DNA of 64,000 bases from an uncultured Bacteroidales bacterium (GTDB taxonomy: Bacteria; Bacteroidota; Bacteroidia; Bacteroidales; Bacteroidaceae): assembly GCA_902801485.1 (NCBI GenBank), contig CADCIP010000001.1:102421-166420 (forward strand), in the 5' to 3' direction. Of the stretch, positions 24,003-32,005 are shown one piece after another (position 1 is the stretch's first letter; the number at the start of each line of letters is the position of its first letter). The notes beneath the pieces were generated by a model, which did no database searches, was not told where the DNA came from, and saw nothing but the letters and a program-made list of their open reading frames with translations. The translations under genes and the position numbers were made by a program.

Positions 24003-26057
24003 CTACTCTTTCTCTCTGGGGAAAGCCGAAATACGAAGCCGGGCTGCACCCATTGGCACAAGGATGATGGGCGTTGTCTCTGTTGCACGGGCCGCATATT
24101 TGGTAGGAAGAAAATCGGTCATGCCCGTTGAATCGAAGCCCCACGAGGGTATCTGCCTTCCGACAGCAGTAAACTCAAGAGGTACGTTCTCGAGCGTGAA
24201 GGGCTGTTCGTTCTCGGGATAGGGCTTGCGTATTACGCTGAAATTTACAGGCAAGTTCAGCTCATCAACTACCAGCCCGTAGTTCCAATCGCTCTTGGCA
24301 CGCAGTACATAACAAGGCCAGAGTGAAGCATCCACACCCTCCTGCCAATGAGAATCATCCTGAACAAACTCCTTGTCACGACTGTCATGAGCCTCGAATT
24401 CCTCATCAATCTTCAGGGAGAGGGTCAGAGGGCCATAGTCAACACTGACGCTGGATTTGTTCTGCTGCCATACCGTAGAACACAGGCTCATGGGCAAACG
24501 AAGCGCAACGGTATCACCCTCTTTCCATTGACGTGAGATACGAATATAACGGCCTGCAGCATCTCCTTCTGTTGGCTGACTCTCGCCGTTAATGTTTACC
24601 TCGGCGCCTTTAGCCCAGGCGGGAATACGCAGGTAAAGAGGGAATTCCACTTCACGTTCGGGGTGAAGAATAAGGGTGATAGTCTCGTCGAACGGATAAT
24701 GGGTAATCTCCTCCATCCTCAGAGATACACTGTCTGCTACCATAGCCGTTGTCTCGTTGGCAGCATAGAGCATAGTGGCAAGTCCGTTGTCGGCTGTTGC
24801 CATTACCAGATGCTCGGCAAAATATGGCCATCCCATGCCGTGATTGTGCTGGCAGCAACGAGAGCTGAAGGGGCTCATGGAGAGCATACCACGCAGGCTG
24901 TTGTCGATGCTGGGGGCGTGATTCTTCTCGTCGCTGATAGCCATATTAGCTGAAGTGATATAACGCAAAGCCCGCATATCGGGAGTGAGGGCTGCGGGGA
25001 ATGAATTGAAGGCGACATTCTCGCAGTGGTCGGCCCAGAAAACATCGCCGGTGATGCCCATAAGTATCTCATCACTTGCCATCTGCTCTACCAAAGCACA
25101 AGTCTCGGCACCGTTTCGCGGGTCATAGTAACCGGCACGGGCATTCTCGTCGGCTGCGTACATACCGCCAGGCATTTGCCCGTAACGACGGCGCATCTCG
25201 TTGTGCGCATTGTAGGTTGCTTGCAACATCTCCTTGTCGCCCGTATATATATAATAGGTTGCGGGTTCGCGGAAGCCCTGTGCAACATTTACGCCATGAT
25301 AGTTAGGAAGGTCACCCTTCATGGTCCAGTCGGAGGTAGCTTTGTGCAGCTTGTCTATCAGCGGAAGGATGGTCTTGTCGCCGTTCCGGTTGTAGAGCCA
25401 CAGCACGCTCCACAAGTTGTCTCCGCCGCGCTTCTCCTGCCAGAGTCCCTTCAGGAATTTATTGTCAGGGATGGACATTTCCCACTTGAAGTAGCGGTTC
25501 ATGGCTGTCAGCACACGCTGCGAGCCGGTAGCCTCGTAGTAGGTCTGCAGCGCCCACAGCATGGGCATCTTGGCCCAGATATCAGGGCTGTCGCCATCAT
25601 ACCCGTCAGGACCGAGGCGGCCGTTGGAGGTCTGGTTGTTCAGGACTGCCTGAATCCATATCTCTACTTCTTTTTTCATGGCCTCATCATTCAGGATGTA
25701 GGCCAGACTGCTATAGCCTCTTATCCAGTAAGGTACTTCCTCCCATCCGTGATCGCCTTGGTTAGAGAGCCACTGGTTATTATTCTTATCAAGCCAGGCA
25801 CTTACGGTGCCCAACTGTCCGTTTAGTCCGTCGCGTTGCAGCTCCAAGTATTTACGGAGCCATCCCTTTGGCTGTACCTTTCCAACGGGCAGCTTCAATA
25901 ACGGAGCCTGTTGTAGGGGTGCGCGGAAGTTGGTATAGTTGGCATTCGTTGCCTCGCGATTGGGGCTGTCAACAATGGTAATGGTTTCGTCTGCCCTGAT
26001 GCCGGCAAAAGGAATCGTTAGCAGAAGAGTTAATAATGTTGTCTGGATTTTATTCAT
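24003..26057 (-). CDS. GH127-type beta-L-arabinofuranosidase (DUF1680)
   Basis: A 684-residue secreted protein (signal peptide 1-22) with the (alpha/alpha)6 barrel and C-terminal beta domains of GH127. The zinc-thiolate catalytic site is complete: Glu318 and Cys320 in GAETCALVE and the Cys401-Cys402 pair in SSRCCQHNHG, matching Glu338/Cys340/Cys417/Cys418 of Bifidobacterium HypBA1. It would remove beta-L-arabinofuranosyl residues, for example from hydroxyproline-rich plant glycoproteins or pectin side chains. Last gene of the minus-strand run; it faces GH78. A paralogue lies at 29560. Confidence 0.93.
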   Translation of the reverse strand: MNKIQTTLLTLLLTIPFAGIRADETITIVDSPNREATNANYTNFRAPLQQAPLLKLPVGKVQPKGWLRKYLELQRDGLNGQLGTVSAWLDKNNNQWLSNQGDHGWEEVPYWIRGYSSLAYILNDEAMKKEVEIWIQAVLNNQTSNGRLGPDGYDGDSPDIWAKMPMLWALQTYYEATGSQRVLTAMNRYFKWEMSIPDNKFLKGLWQEKRGGDNLWSVLWLYNRNGDKTILPLIDKLHKATSDWTMKGDLPNYHGVNVAQGFREPATYYIYTGDKEMLQATYNAHNEMRRRYGQMPGGMYAADENARAGYYDPRNGAETCALVEQMASDEILMGITGDVFWADHCENVAFNSFPAALTPDMRALRYITSANMAISDEKNHAPSIDNSLRGMLSMSPFSSRCCQHNHGMGWPYFAEHLVMATADNGLATMLYAANETTAMVADSVSLRMEEITHYPFDETITLILHPEREVEFPLYLRIPAWAKGAEVNINGESQPTEGDAAGRYIRISRQWKEGDTVALRLPMSLCSTVWQQNKSSVSVDYGPLTLSLKIDEEFEAHDSRDKEFVQDDSHWQEGVDASLWPCYVLRAKSDWNYGLVVDELNLPVNFSVIRKPYPENEQPFTLENVPLEFTAVGRQIPSWGFDSTGMTDFLPTKYAARATETTPIILVPMGAARLRISAFPREKE

Positions 26058-26072
26058 AGGTTAAAAACGGTA

Positions 26073-26786
26073 TCAATATTTCTGAATAATCTTTTTTCCT
26101 TTGGTAATGATAATGCCCCGATAACCAGCAGGATAGGATATCCGCTGACCTGTCAGGTTATAGATTTCTGCATTGTCTTCTGAGTCTGAATCAGGAGCGG
26201 AGAGGCCATCGTGCATGGGGTTATACCTTACGCTCAGGCCATAATCGATATGTCCGCCTCCACCCCCTTGTTGCAACGAGACACATAATACGTTGTCACC
26301 TTCGACGAAGTATTTCTTTCGGGTGCTGTTAAAAAGGAGGGTGGCATAGTTGTTATCGTTCCACCCGGAGGCAGAAACAAGTTGTTTACCGTTCAGCCAG
26401 AACTTGGGGTTCTCGTCGTAGCTATATGTTAATGTTACAGCACCGATCTGTATCTTTGCCAAATCCTCGGCCGTTAGGGTGAAGTGGCGGCGAATAAGAA
26501 TGGGATGAACGGTACTCTGCCATTGTGTGACAAGGAACTTGTTCGCATCGATACTGAACGGACCGACGCCTTCTCGCCAGTAGCTCTCGTCCTCGTCCAG
26601 GGCATACCACTTGGCCTTTTCTGCCTGGGAAATGTCCGAATTATAATTCAGTTCGTAGAAGAGGCAGGGCCAAGAACCCTCTCCACTATCCACGGTGTCC
26701 AGGATGTACTCTGTAACCTGTTCGGCAGCCTTGGATGTAGTGATGACGAGAAACAAAGGCAACAGCCATTTATGTTTCAAAGACAT
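26073..26786 (-). CDS. lone secreted galactose-binding-like domain protein
   Basis: A 237-residue protein with a signal peptide (MSLKHKWLLPLFLVITTSKA). The body reads as one jelly-roll sandwich of the type found at the front of GH2 and DUF4965 proteins: it shares with the neighbouring DUF4965 protein the pattern 'RRHFTLTAEDLA...FWLNGKQL...LLFNSTRKKYFVEGDNVLCVS'. The tail (IYNLTGQRISYPAGYRGIII...GKKIIQKY) is the C-terminal strand module frequent on Prevotella secreted proteins. No catalytic domain is present. It could be a stand-alone binding protein or the remains of a larger enzyme. It lies 15 bp upstream of the GH127 gene at 26057. Confidence 0.7.
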   Translation of the reverse strand: MSLKHKWLLPLFLVITTSKAAEQVTEYILDTVDSGEGSWPCLFYELNYNSDISQAEKAKWYALDEDESYWREGVGPFSIDANKFLVTQWQSTVHPILIRRHFTLTAEDLAKIQIGAVTLTYSYDENPKFWLNGKQLVSASGWNDNNYATLLFNSTRKKYFVEGDNVLCVSLQQGGGGGHIDYGLSVRYNPMHDGLSAPDSDSEDNAEIYNLTGQRISYPAGYRGIIITKGKKIIQKY

Positions 26787-26833
26787 AAAAATAAATATAT
26801 TAGTTCTGAATATGGGTATCGGTTTTCAAAAGA

Positions 26834-26868
26834 AGATTCCCTCTTCCTTTTTTCTAAAGAGGGAATCT
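26834..26868 (-). terminator. terminator after the DUF4965 gene
   Basis: A perfect 12-bp stem AGATTCCCTCTT/AAGAGGGAATCT with an 11-nt loop lies 20 bp past the DUF4965 stop on the minus strand and is followed by TCTTTTG. It splits the minus-strand run into two units. Confidence 0.75.
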
Positions 26869-26888
26869 GTTATAGAGGTCAGGTGTCC

Positions 26889-29483
26889 TTATTTCTTTAT
26901 TTTCTTGGTCTTAGCAGGTGCCTCTGGAGCGGGGTTTACCTTATCCATAAGAACGCGGAACCAGTAGCCACCGATTACGGAACGAGCCTTGAAGCCCACC
27001 ATATTACCAGTCTTAGTGTCGCTCCAGTCTGAGATGGGCACACGGCTCTGGGTCTCATTGATGTACTTATAGACGGGGCTGACAAACTTCTTGAATGTAT
27101 CAGCATCGGGAGCCATAGCAGCGGTCCACATAATCCAGTCGCTCTTGGTGTAATCCTTGCGACAATCGAGAGGCAGACCATACTTGTTCTGCTTGGTCAG
27201 ATAGTACTTGATTTCCGTCTGCATAGCATCGTTGGGGATGATGCCTGTGTTCCACAACTTATCCCATACCATATTATATTTCTGGCTCCAAGTGTCCTTG
27301 CCTGCGCCATATGCCAACTCATAGTGGTCGCCTACCTTGGTTTCCTTTTCCCAAGCAGCTGCCATCTCCTTGGCCTTAGCGTTGTACTTCTGATAAACAT
27401 CGTCCAAGCCCTTCATCTTTGCCATCTCGGCATAACCAGCAATACCCATGATAGCCTTCAGTGCCAAGTTACAGTTGCCTGCCCAATGGCCAGCGAAGTC
27501 ATCAGTACAGAGTTGGTTGGCAGGATGCAAGCCGTTCTCTACCAAGTAATCCACCCAGATGGTCATCATATCCCAGTAAGGATCTGCGTAGGCAGTGTTG
27601 CCGTCCAACTTGCATATTTCGGCTGCCAAGGTAAGCATATTACCAGACTCCTCCAGAGGCATGTCGCCACCATACACCTGCTTGTTGGCTAATGGATACT
27701 GACCCAGGTCGTGAGCTGCGAAGGGCTTTGTCCAACGACCGCTCTTGCTATAATCGAAGATAGAGGTCATCATGGCCTTCTGCAGATTGGGGTTGTAGCA
27801 AAGAACCAGCGGAGCCTCGGGGTAAGTGAGGTCGACGGTGTTCACACAACCATTGGAGTTATTCTCCTTAGAGAACCACAGCAGATTGCCATCCTTATCC
27901 TGGAAGAGTTTGTGGGCAGCCATCACGTGACGGTAAGAACCAGAGAGGATTTCGGCATATTCCTGACCACCAGACTTGAAACCATCGTCGTAAATCATCT
28001 TATCGAAGGCACGACAACGCTGCATAATGCTGGCGTAGCCGTTCTGCATATTCTTGAAGGCATCAAAGATAGTCACGCTGCCACCATGAGCCCAGTAGCC
28101 TTTGTAGCGGTTGTAGAAGTATTCGATGTCCTCTATTTCATCGTAACCCATCATCATAAAGCTGCTGGCGGTTTCTACGCTGCCAAAGTCGTGGGTATAA
28201 GCCAAAACGGGCATCTCGGCAGGCTTGCGGGCAATGATGGGACCCCTTCTAAATCTCCCCGAGGGGCGACTTTCATTCACTCCCCTTTGGGGGAGACGGA
28301 GGGGGGCCACTCCTGTCTCCACAAAGTTGTTCTGAATCTCGGAGGCATCACCCATCATCACACGACCGTTGATAGCGGGAATATAGAAGTAACCCCAGTC
28401 GATGCAGATGCCGTCGCCCGACTTAGCCAGAATGGGCTGCTCGATGGTACCTGTACGAACGTACTGCACGCCCTTCTCGTTGCCCATAGTGGTAATGGTG
28501 GGCTGTGTGTTGGTGTTCACTGCCTGCAAGGGGTTGGCACTGATGTACACCTGCACGTCGTGCTTCCTTCCATCAGTAGCGCGGACCTGATAAGAGATGT
28601 AGTTGATGGGCATAGAGATAAGGTCGTAGTCGTCAATCAGCATGGGAGCAGTGAAGACGATGTCTAGTTCTACGGGCCCACACGCGAATGTATAATAGGT
28701 ATTGGTAGCCAAAACGTCTACACTCTTCTGTTCTGCCACCAGAACGTTGGCACCCTTAGGCTTGATGTTCTTGAACAGACCGAAGTCGACGTATGCACCG
28801 CCTGTGGTATTGTGGCAGTGAGCTGAGATGATGTTCTTGCCGGCATGCAAGAGGTTCTTCAGGTCGCCATCCAGATGCAGTACCACATTATTGACCCAAG
28901 TCTCGCCTGTATCGGCCACCTTTGTACCATTGATATAGAGTTCAAACACATCGTCGTGCGAATATTTCACATACAGGTCTTCCTGCAACTGCTGAGCAGT
29001 CAGCTCCACCTCACGACGGATATAGATATCCGAACCTTGGCGGCCAAAGCGACGATTGCTGATATTTTCACCCTCGGTTCCCCAAGCAGCCTTCTCGGTG
29101 CGCCACTCAGAATCGCTGAAGTTCTCCTTCTGCCAACCGTCGGCGGGTGTCTGATAAGTTACCTTACCTTCCCAGCGCTCCTCGTCAGACATAGGCGCGA
29201 TAGAAGAGAGCACATAGGTCTGCTCTGCACCCATAAAGCGATAGGCGGTACCGTCAACACGCAGGATGCCTAAGATGGGCTTCTCATCGTTGGTCCAGTG
29301 ACGGGTGGTTCCATCGGTCAGCTTATCAAAAGGCGACCAGATAGAAAAATAGGGGTCATTCACTACCAGAGGCACAGAAGGCAGACGCAAGTCTGTGCTG
29401 GCATAGGGCTTAAAAAACTCTGCAGTCTGTGCGAAAGCCATTGTCGCAGCAAACAAGCAAGCGGTTAAAATCTTTTTTCTCAT
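26889..29483 (-). CDS. DUF4965 (glutaminase A-like) multidomain secreted protein
   Basis: An 864-residue protein with a signal peptide (MRKKILTACLFAATMAFA). It has the standard order DUF4964 (RLPSVPLVVNDPYFSIWSP), DUF5127 with an embedded galactose-binding sandwich (DLYVKYSHDDVFELYINGTKV), DUF4965 (about 430-600) and DUF1793 (from about 620, 'LTAAEICKLDGNTAYADP'-like barrel), ending in a Lys-rich tail. Fungal and bacterial relatives are labelled glutaminase GtaA, but the fold is that of a glycoside hydrolase barrel and the gene sits among glycosidases, so the substrate may be a glycan. Residues about 390-413 (APLRLPQRGVNESRPSGRFRRG) are repeat-encoded. Confidence 0.88.
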   Translation of the reverse strand: MRKKILTACLFAATMAFAQTAEFFKPYASTDLRLPSVPLVVNDPYFSIWSPFDKLTDGTTRHWTNDEKPILGILRVDGTAYRFMGAEQTYVLSSIAPMSDEERWEGKVTYQTPADGWQKENFSDSEWRTEKAAWGTEGENISNRRFGRQGSDIYIRREVELTAQQLQEDLYVKYSHDDVFELYINGTKVADTGETWVNNVVLHLDGDLKNLLHAGKNIISAHCHNTTGGAYVDFGLFKNIKPKGANVLVAEQKSVDVLATNTYYTFACGPVELDIVFTAPMLIDDYDLISMPINYISYQVRATDGRKHDVQVYISANPLQAVNTNTQPTITTMGNEKGVQYVRTGTIEQPILAKSGDGICIDWGYFYIPAINGRVMMGDASEIQNNFVETGVAPLRLPQRGVNESRPSGRFRRGPIIARKPAEMPVLAYTHDFGSVETASSFMMMGYDEIEDIEYFYNRYKGYWAHGGSVTIFDAFKNMQNGYASIMQRCRAFDKMIYDDGFKSGGQEYAEILSGSYRHVMAAHKLFQDKDGNLLWFSKENNSNGCVNTVDLTYPEAPLVLCYNPNLQKAMMTSIFDYSKSGRWTKPFAAHDLGQYPLANKQVYGGDMPLEESGNMLTLAAEICKLDGNTAYADPYWDMMTIWVDYLVENGLHPANQLCTDDFAGHWAGNCNLALKAIMGIAGYAEMAKMKGLDDVYQKYNAKAKEMAAAWEKETKVGDHYELAYGAGKDTWSQKYNMVWDKLWNTGIIPNDAMQTEIKYYLTKQNKYGLPLDCRKDYTKSDWIMWTAAMAPDADTFKKFVSPVYKYINETQSRVPISDWSDTKTGNMVGFKARSVIGGYWFRVLMDKVNPAPEAPAKTKKIKK
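28240..28313. repeat. GC-rich repeat, double copy, inside the DUF4965 gene
   Basis: CTCCCCGAGGGG and CTCCCCTTTGGGGGAG hairpins followed by GGAGGGGGGCC. The frame of the minus-strand gene is kept. The insertion adds about 23 residues rich in Arg, Pro and Gly between GVxVNNFVETG and PIIARKP. Confidence 0.75.
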
Positions 29484-29489
29484 TGGGTT

Positions 29490-29558
29490 TTATTATTAAT
29501 TCATAATTCATAATTCATAATTACTCCCTCCCATTTGGGGGAGGGATGGGGAGAGGGG
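29490..29558. repeat. heptamer repeat plus GC-rich repeat between DUF4965 and GH127 genes
   Basis: TTCATAA three times (29499-29519) is followed directly by ACTCCCTCCCATTTGGGGGA and GGGATGGGGAGAGGGGCC. Both repeat types of the window are joined here in one 70-bp spacer within a presumed operon. Confidence 0.8.
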
Positions 29559-29559
29559 C

Positions 29560-31578
29560 CTACCTCATCGGCGGGAAGGCGCTAATGCGCAAGCGCGCCG
29601 CTCCCATAGGTATAAGGGTAATCTCCTCCACCTTGCCACGACGGGCACGGGCATCGGGCAGAATCTGGCAGAGGCCAGTTGCATCTTGGCCCCAGCCCTC
29701 CACACGGGCACCACGGGCTTTTATGCGGATGGGGGCGTTCTCGTGATTAAAGGGATAGTTGTTCTCAGGCCAAGGCCGCTTCTCTAATTTCATACTGTGA
29801 AGGTTCTCCACCAAGGCATAATTCCAAGGGCTGTCGGCATAAATCTCAAAGGTCGGCCACTTGCTGGCATCGGCACCTTCTTGCCAATGCGAGTCACCGA
29901 TGGCCGTCTTGCGACTGTCCTTCTGCTCGTAGCGCTCCTTAATCAGGAGGCTCATGGTGATAGGACCGTAGTTGATGCTCACGCTGTTCTTGTTCAGCGC
30001 CCAGACGCGCTTGGTGAGTCGCATGGGCAGAAACAGTTTCACCTCGTCGCCGTTCTTCCACTCATTCTTTATCTGCAGAAGGCCACTGTGTACCTGACAA
30101 TCAACCGTCTTGCCATTCACGGTTACGTGGGCACCCTTTGTCCAAGTGGGAATACGTAGGTAGAGGGGAAAGCTTACAGTCTGGTTTTTCTTCAGTCCGC
30201 CGATGGTGAGCAGAATGTCCTCGCTGAAGGGATAGTGCGTCTGCTCATCGATGGTTACCGTCTGACCGTCGGCCACTTTCAGTGTAGCCTTGCAGTCGGC
30301 ATAGATCAGGCAGGCTGCCCCGCCATCGGCACTTGCCAATACTAAATTCTGGCTGTAGTAAGGCCAACCCATCGCATGGTTATGCTGGCAGCAACGACTG
30401 CTGAAAGGGTTCATGCAGAAGAAGGGACCACCGTTGTCCACACCTGGATGATGGTTGTTCGAGTCGGCCTGCACCATATTAGGGCAAGTCAGATAACGCA
30501 GGGCACGCATATCCTCGGTCATGCTGGCAGGATAGCTGTTAAAGGCCACATCCTCCAGATTCTCCATCCACAGTAGGTCGCCCGTCTGCGCCATCAGAAT
30601 TTCATCGCTGAGCATCTGCTCCACAAAGCCGCAGGTCTCAGTGCCTTGGCGGGGGTCGATATAGCCATGACGACAGTTCTCATCGCTTCCGAACATACCG
30701 CCGGGTACCTGACCGTAAATGCGACGGATGAGGCTATAATCATTATAGGTAGCCTTAAGGGCGGCGGGGTCTTTGGTTACAAGGAAGTATTCTGCAGGCT
30801 CGCGGAAGCATTCTGCCACATTCACATTGTGCCAGTTGGGCAGACCGCTCTCCTGCATCCAGTTGGCGGTACACTGGTGAATCTTATGGCAGAGGTCCAG
30901 CAGCCAGCTTTCGCCTGTGCGGTTGTAGAGCCAGATGACGGACAGCAGGTTATCGCCGCCACGAGAGTTCTCCCAGTAGTCGCGCAGGAACTTCTCCTTG
31001 GGATATTGCATTTCCCACTGGAAGTAACCCTTCATCACTTGGAGCACACGCTCATCGCCGCTATAGTCGTAATAATCTTGCAGAATCTGCAGGGCAAGCA
31101 TATTAGCCCAGAGCTCACGCCTTCCGTTCTTGTCCTCGTTCACAGGGCCGAAGTATCCGTCGGGCTGAGCGCTCTTGATGATAGCCTCCACCCAGAACTT
31201 TGTCTCGTCCAGCATAACCTTGTCACCTAAGATATAAGCTAAGTTGCTGTAGCCGCGCAGCCAGTAAGGAACCTCCTCCCAACCGTGTGAGCCACCGCTC
31301 TCCAGCCAGGCATTGCCTTTCTTGTCCAGCCAGTCGCTTATCTCGCCCAAGTTTCCACTCAGGCCGTCTTTCTGGCGTTGCAGAATCTCACCCACCCAAC
31401 CGCGTGGGGTGATAGCGTTAACGGGAAGTTTCAGGAACGGGTTGGCAGGCAGTGGAGCCTTATTATTAATGTAATTGGTTTGTGTAGCCTCGATGTTACG
31501 AGCCCTCACCATTTTTGCCGTCTGCGCAGAGGCAGAAAGGGCGATAAAAAAGACAAGAAAAAAGGTCTTAATTTTCAT
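29560..31578 (-). CDS. GH127-type beta-L-arabinofuranosidase, second copy
   Basis: A 672-residue secreted paralogue of the gene at 24003. The ATG at 31578 (MKIKTFFLVFFIALSASAQ) is chosen: it gives a signal peptide and lies 32 bp past the -7 box, while a longer frame to 31653 would start upstream of the promoter. The zinc-thiolate set is conserved: Glu314 and Cys316 in GTETCGFVEQM, and Cys396-Cys397 in SSRCCQHNHA. First gene of the minus-strand run and driven by the promoter at 31610-31641. Two GH127 genes suggest two different arabinofuranosyl linkages. Confidence 0.93.
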   Translation of the reverse strand: MKIKTFFLVFFIALSASAQTAKMVRARNIEATQTNYINNKAPLPANPFLKLPVNAITPRGWVGEILQRQKDGLSGNLGEISDWLDKKGNAWLESGGSHGWEEVPYWLRGYSNLAYILGDKVMLDETKFWVEAIIKSAQPDGYFGPVNEDKNGRRELWANMLALQILQDYYDYSGDERVLQVMKGYFQWEMQYPKEKFLRDYWENSRGGDNLLSVIWLYNRTGESWLLDLCHKIHQCTANWMQESGLPNWHNVNVAECFREPAEYFLVTKDPAALKATYNDYSLIRRIYGQVPGGMFGSDENCRHGYIDPRQGTETCGFVEQMLSDEILMAQTGDLLWMENLEDVAFNSYPASMTEDMRALRYLTCPNMVQADSNNHHPGVDNGGPFFCMNPFSSRCCQHNHAMGWPYYSQNLVLASADGGAACLIYADCKATLKVADGQTVTIDEQTHYPFSEDILLTIGGLKKNQTVSFPLYLRIPTWTKGAHVTVNGKTVDCQVHSGLLQIKNEWKNGDEVKLFLPMRLTKRVWALNKNSVSINYGPITMSLLIKERYEQKDSRKTAIGDSHWQEGADASKWPTFEIYADSPWNYALVENLHSMKLEKRPWPENNYPFNHENAPIRIKARGARVEGWGQDATGLCQILPDARARRGKVEEITLIPMGAARLRISAFPPMR

Positions 31579-31609
31579 TATTGGTTGGTTTTTAGGATAA
31601 TTTCGGGTG

Positions 31610-31641
31610 CGAAGATAGCAAAAGCCGATTGAAAAACCAAA
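31610..31641 (-). promoter_or_regulatory. promoter of the minus-strand glycosidase run
   Basis: On the minus strand TTTG (31641-31638), 20 bp, then TATCTTCG (31617-31610). One mismatch to TAnnTTTG, but spacing is exact. Confidence 0.65.
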
Positions 31642-31790
31642 TTTCAGAACCACGAAGAAAAAAAAATGCTAAGATAATTCGAATTTCGCAAGCTCCAATT
31701 TCGTCAGGTGTCAGGTCTTAAGGTCGCTTCGCTTATAGGTTTAAGGTAATATCACCTCACCCCCCCACAACCTCATAACCTCATGACACA

Positions 31791-31827
31791 AAAAAAGGAG
31801 CGATGCTTTTGTGCTTCGCTCCTTTTT
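31791..31827 (-). terminator. terminator after tRNA-Pro, usable on both strands
   Basis: GGAGCGA/TCGCTCC stem flanked by A6 and T5 runs with a 12-nt loop. It lies 5 bp past the tRNA-Pro 3' end. Confidence 0.85.
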
Positions 31828-31831
31828 CAGG

Positions 31832-31904
31832 TCGGGATGACAAGACTCGAACTTGCGACCTCGCGCCCCCCAGACGTGTGCGCTACCAACTGCGCTACAT
31901 CCCG
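31832..31904 (-). tRNA. tRNA-Pro (anticodon GGG)
   Basis: Cloverleaf of 73 nt on the minus strand: acceptor CGGGATG/CATCCCG, D-arm GCGC/GCGC, anticodon loop CTGGGGG, T-arm GCAAG-TTCGAGT-CTTGT, discriminator A. The anticodon stem CACGT/GCGCG has an A-C mismatch at 28-42 and a G-U, which is weak but tolerable. Confidence 0.93.
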
Positions 31905-31924
31905 TTCCTTACGTTTTGTGGGTG

Positions 31925-31956
31925 CAAAGGTAGGACATTATTTTGTTATTTGCAAA
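31925..31956 (-). promoter_or_regulatory. promoter of tRNA-Pro
   Basis: On the minus strand TTTG (31956-31953), 20 bp, TACCTTTG (31932-31925). Interleaved with the divergent aroA promoter. Confidence 0.8.
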
Positions 31957-31972
31957 TTTTTGTGTACTTTTG
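31942..31972 (+). promoter_or_regulatory. promoter of aroA
   Basis: TTTG at 31942-31945, 19 bp, TACTTTTG at 31965-31972. It overlaps the tRNA-Pro promoter on the other strand, so the two may compete. Confidence 0.8.
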
Positions 31973-32005
31973 TACTCAAAATAGATATAAATTGCAATAG
32001 AAAGG

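Noticed and set aside
25026-25826. 266-codon open frame antisense to GH127
   Set aside because: Same reasoning: shadow of a well-supported enzyme gene with complete catalytic residues.
27711-28667. 318-codon open frame antisense to the DUF4965 gene
   Set aside because: The minus-strand gene has a signal peptide and family domains; the antisense frame follows from its codon bias and has no promoter.
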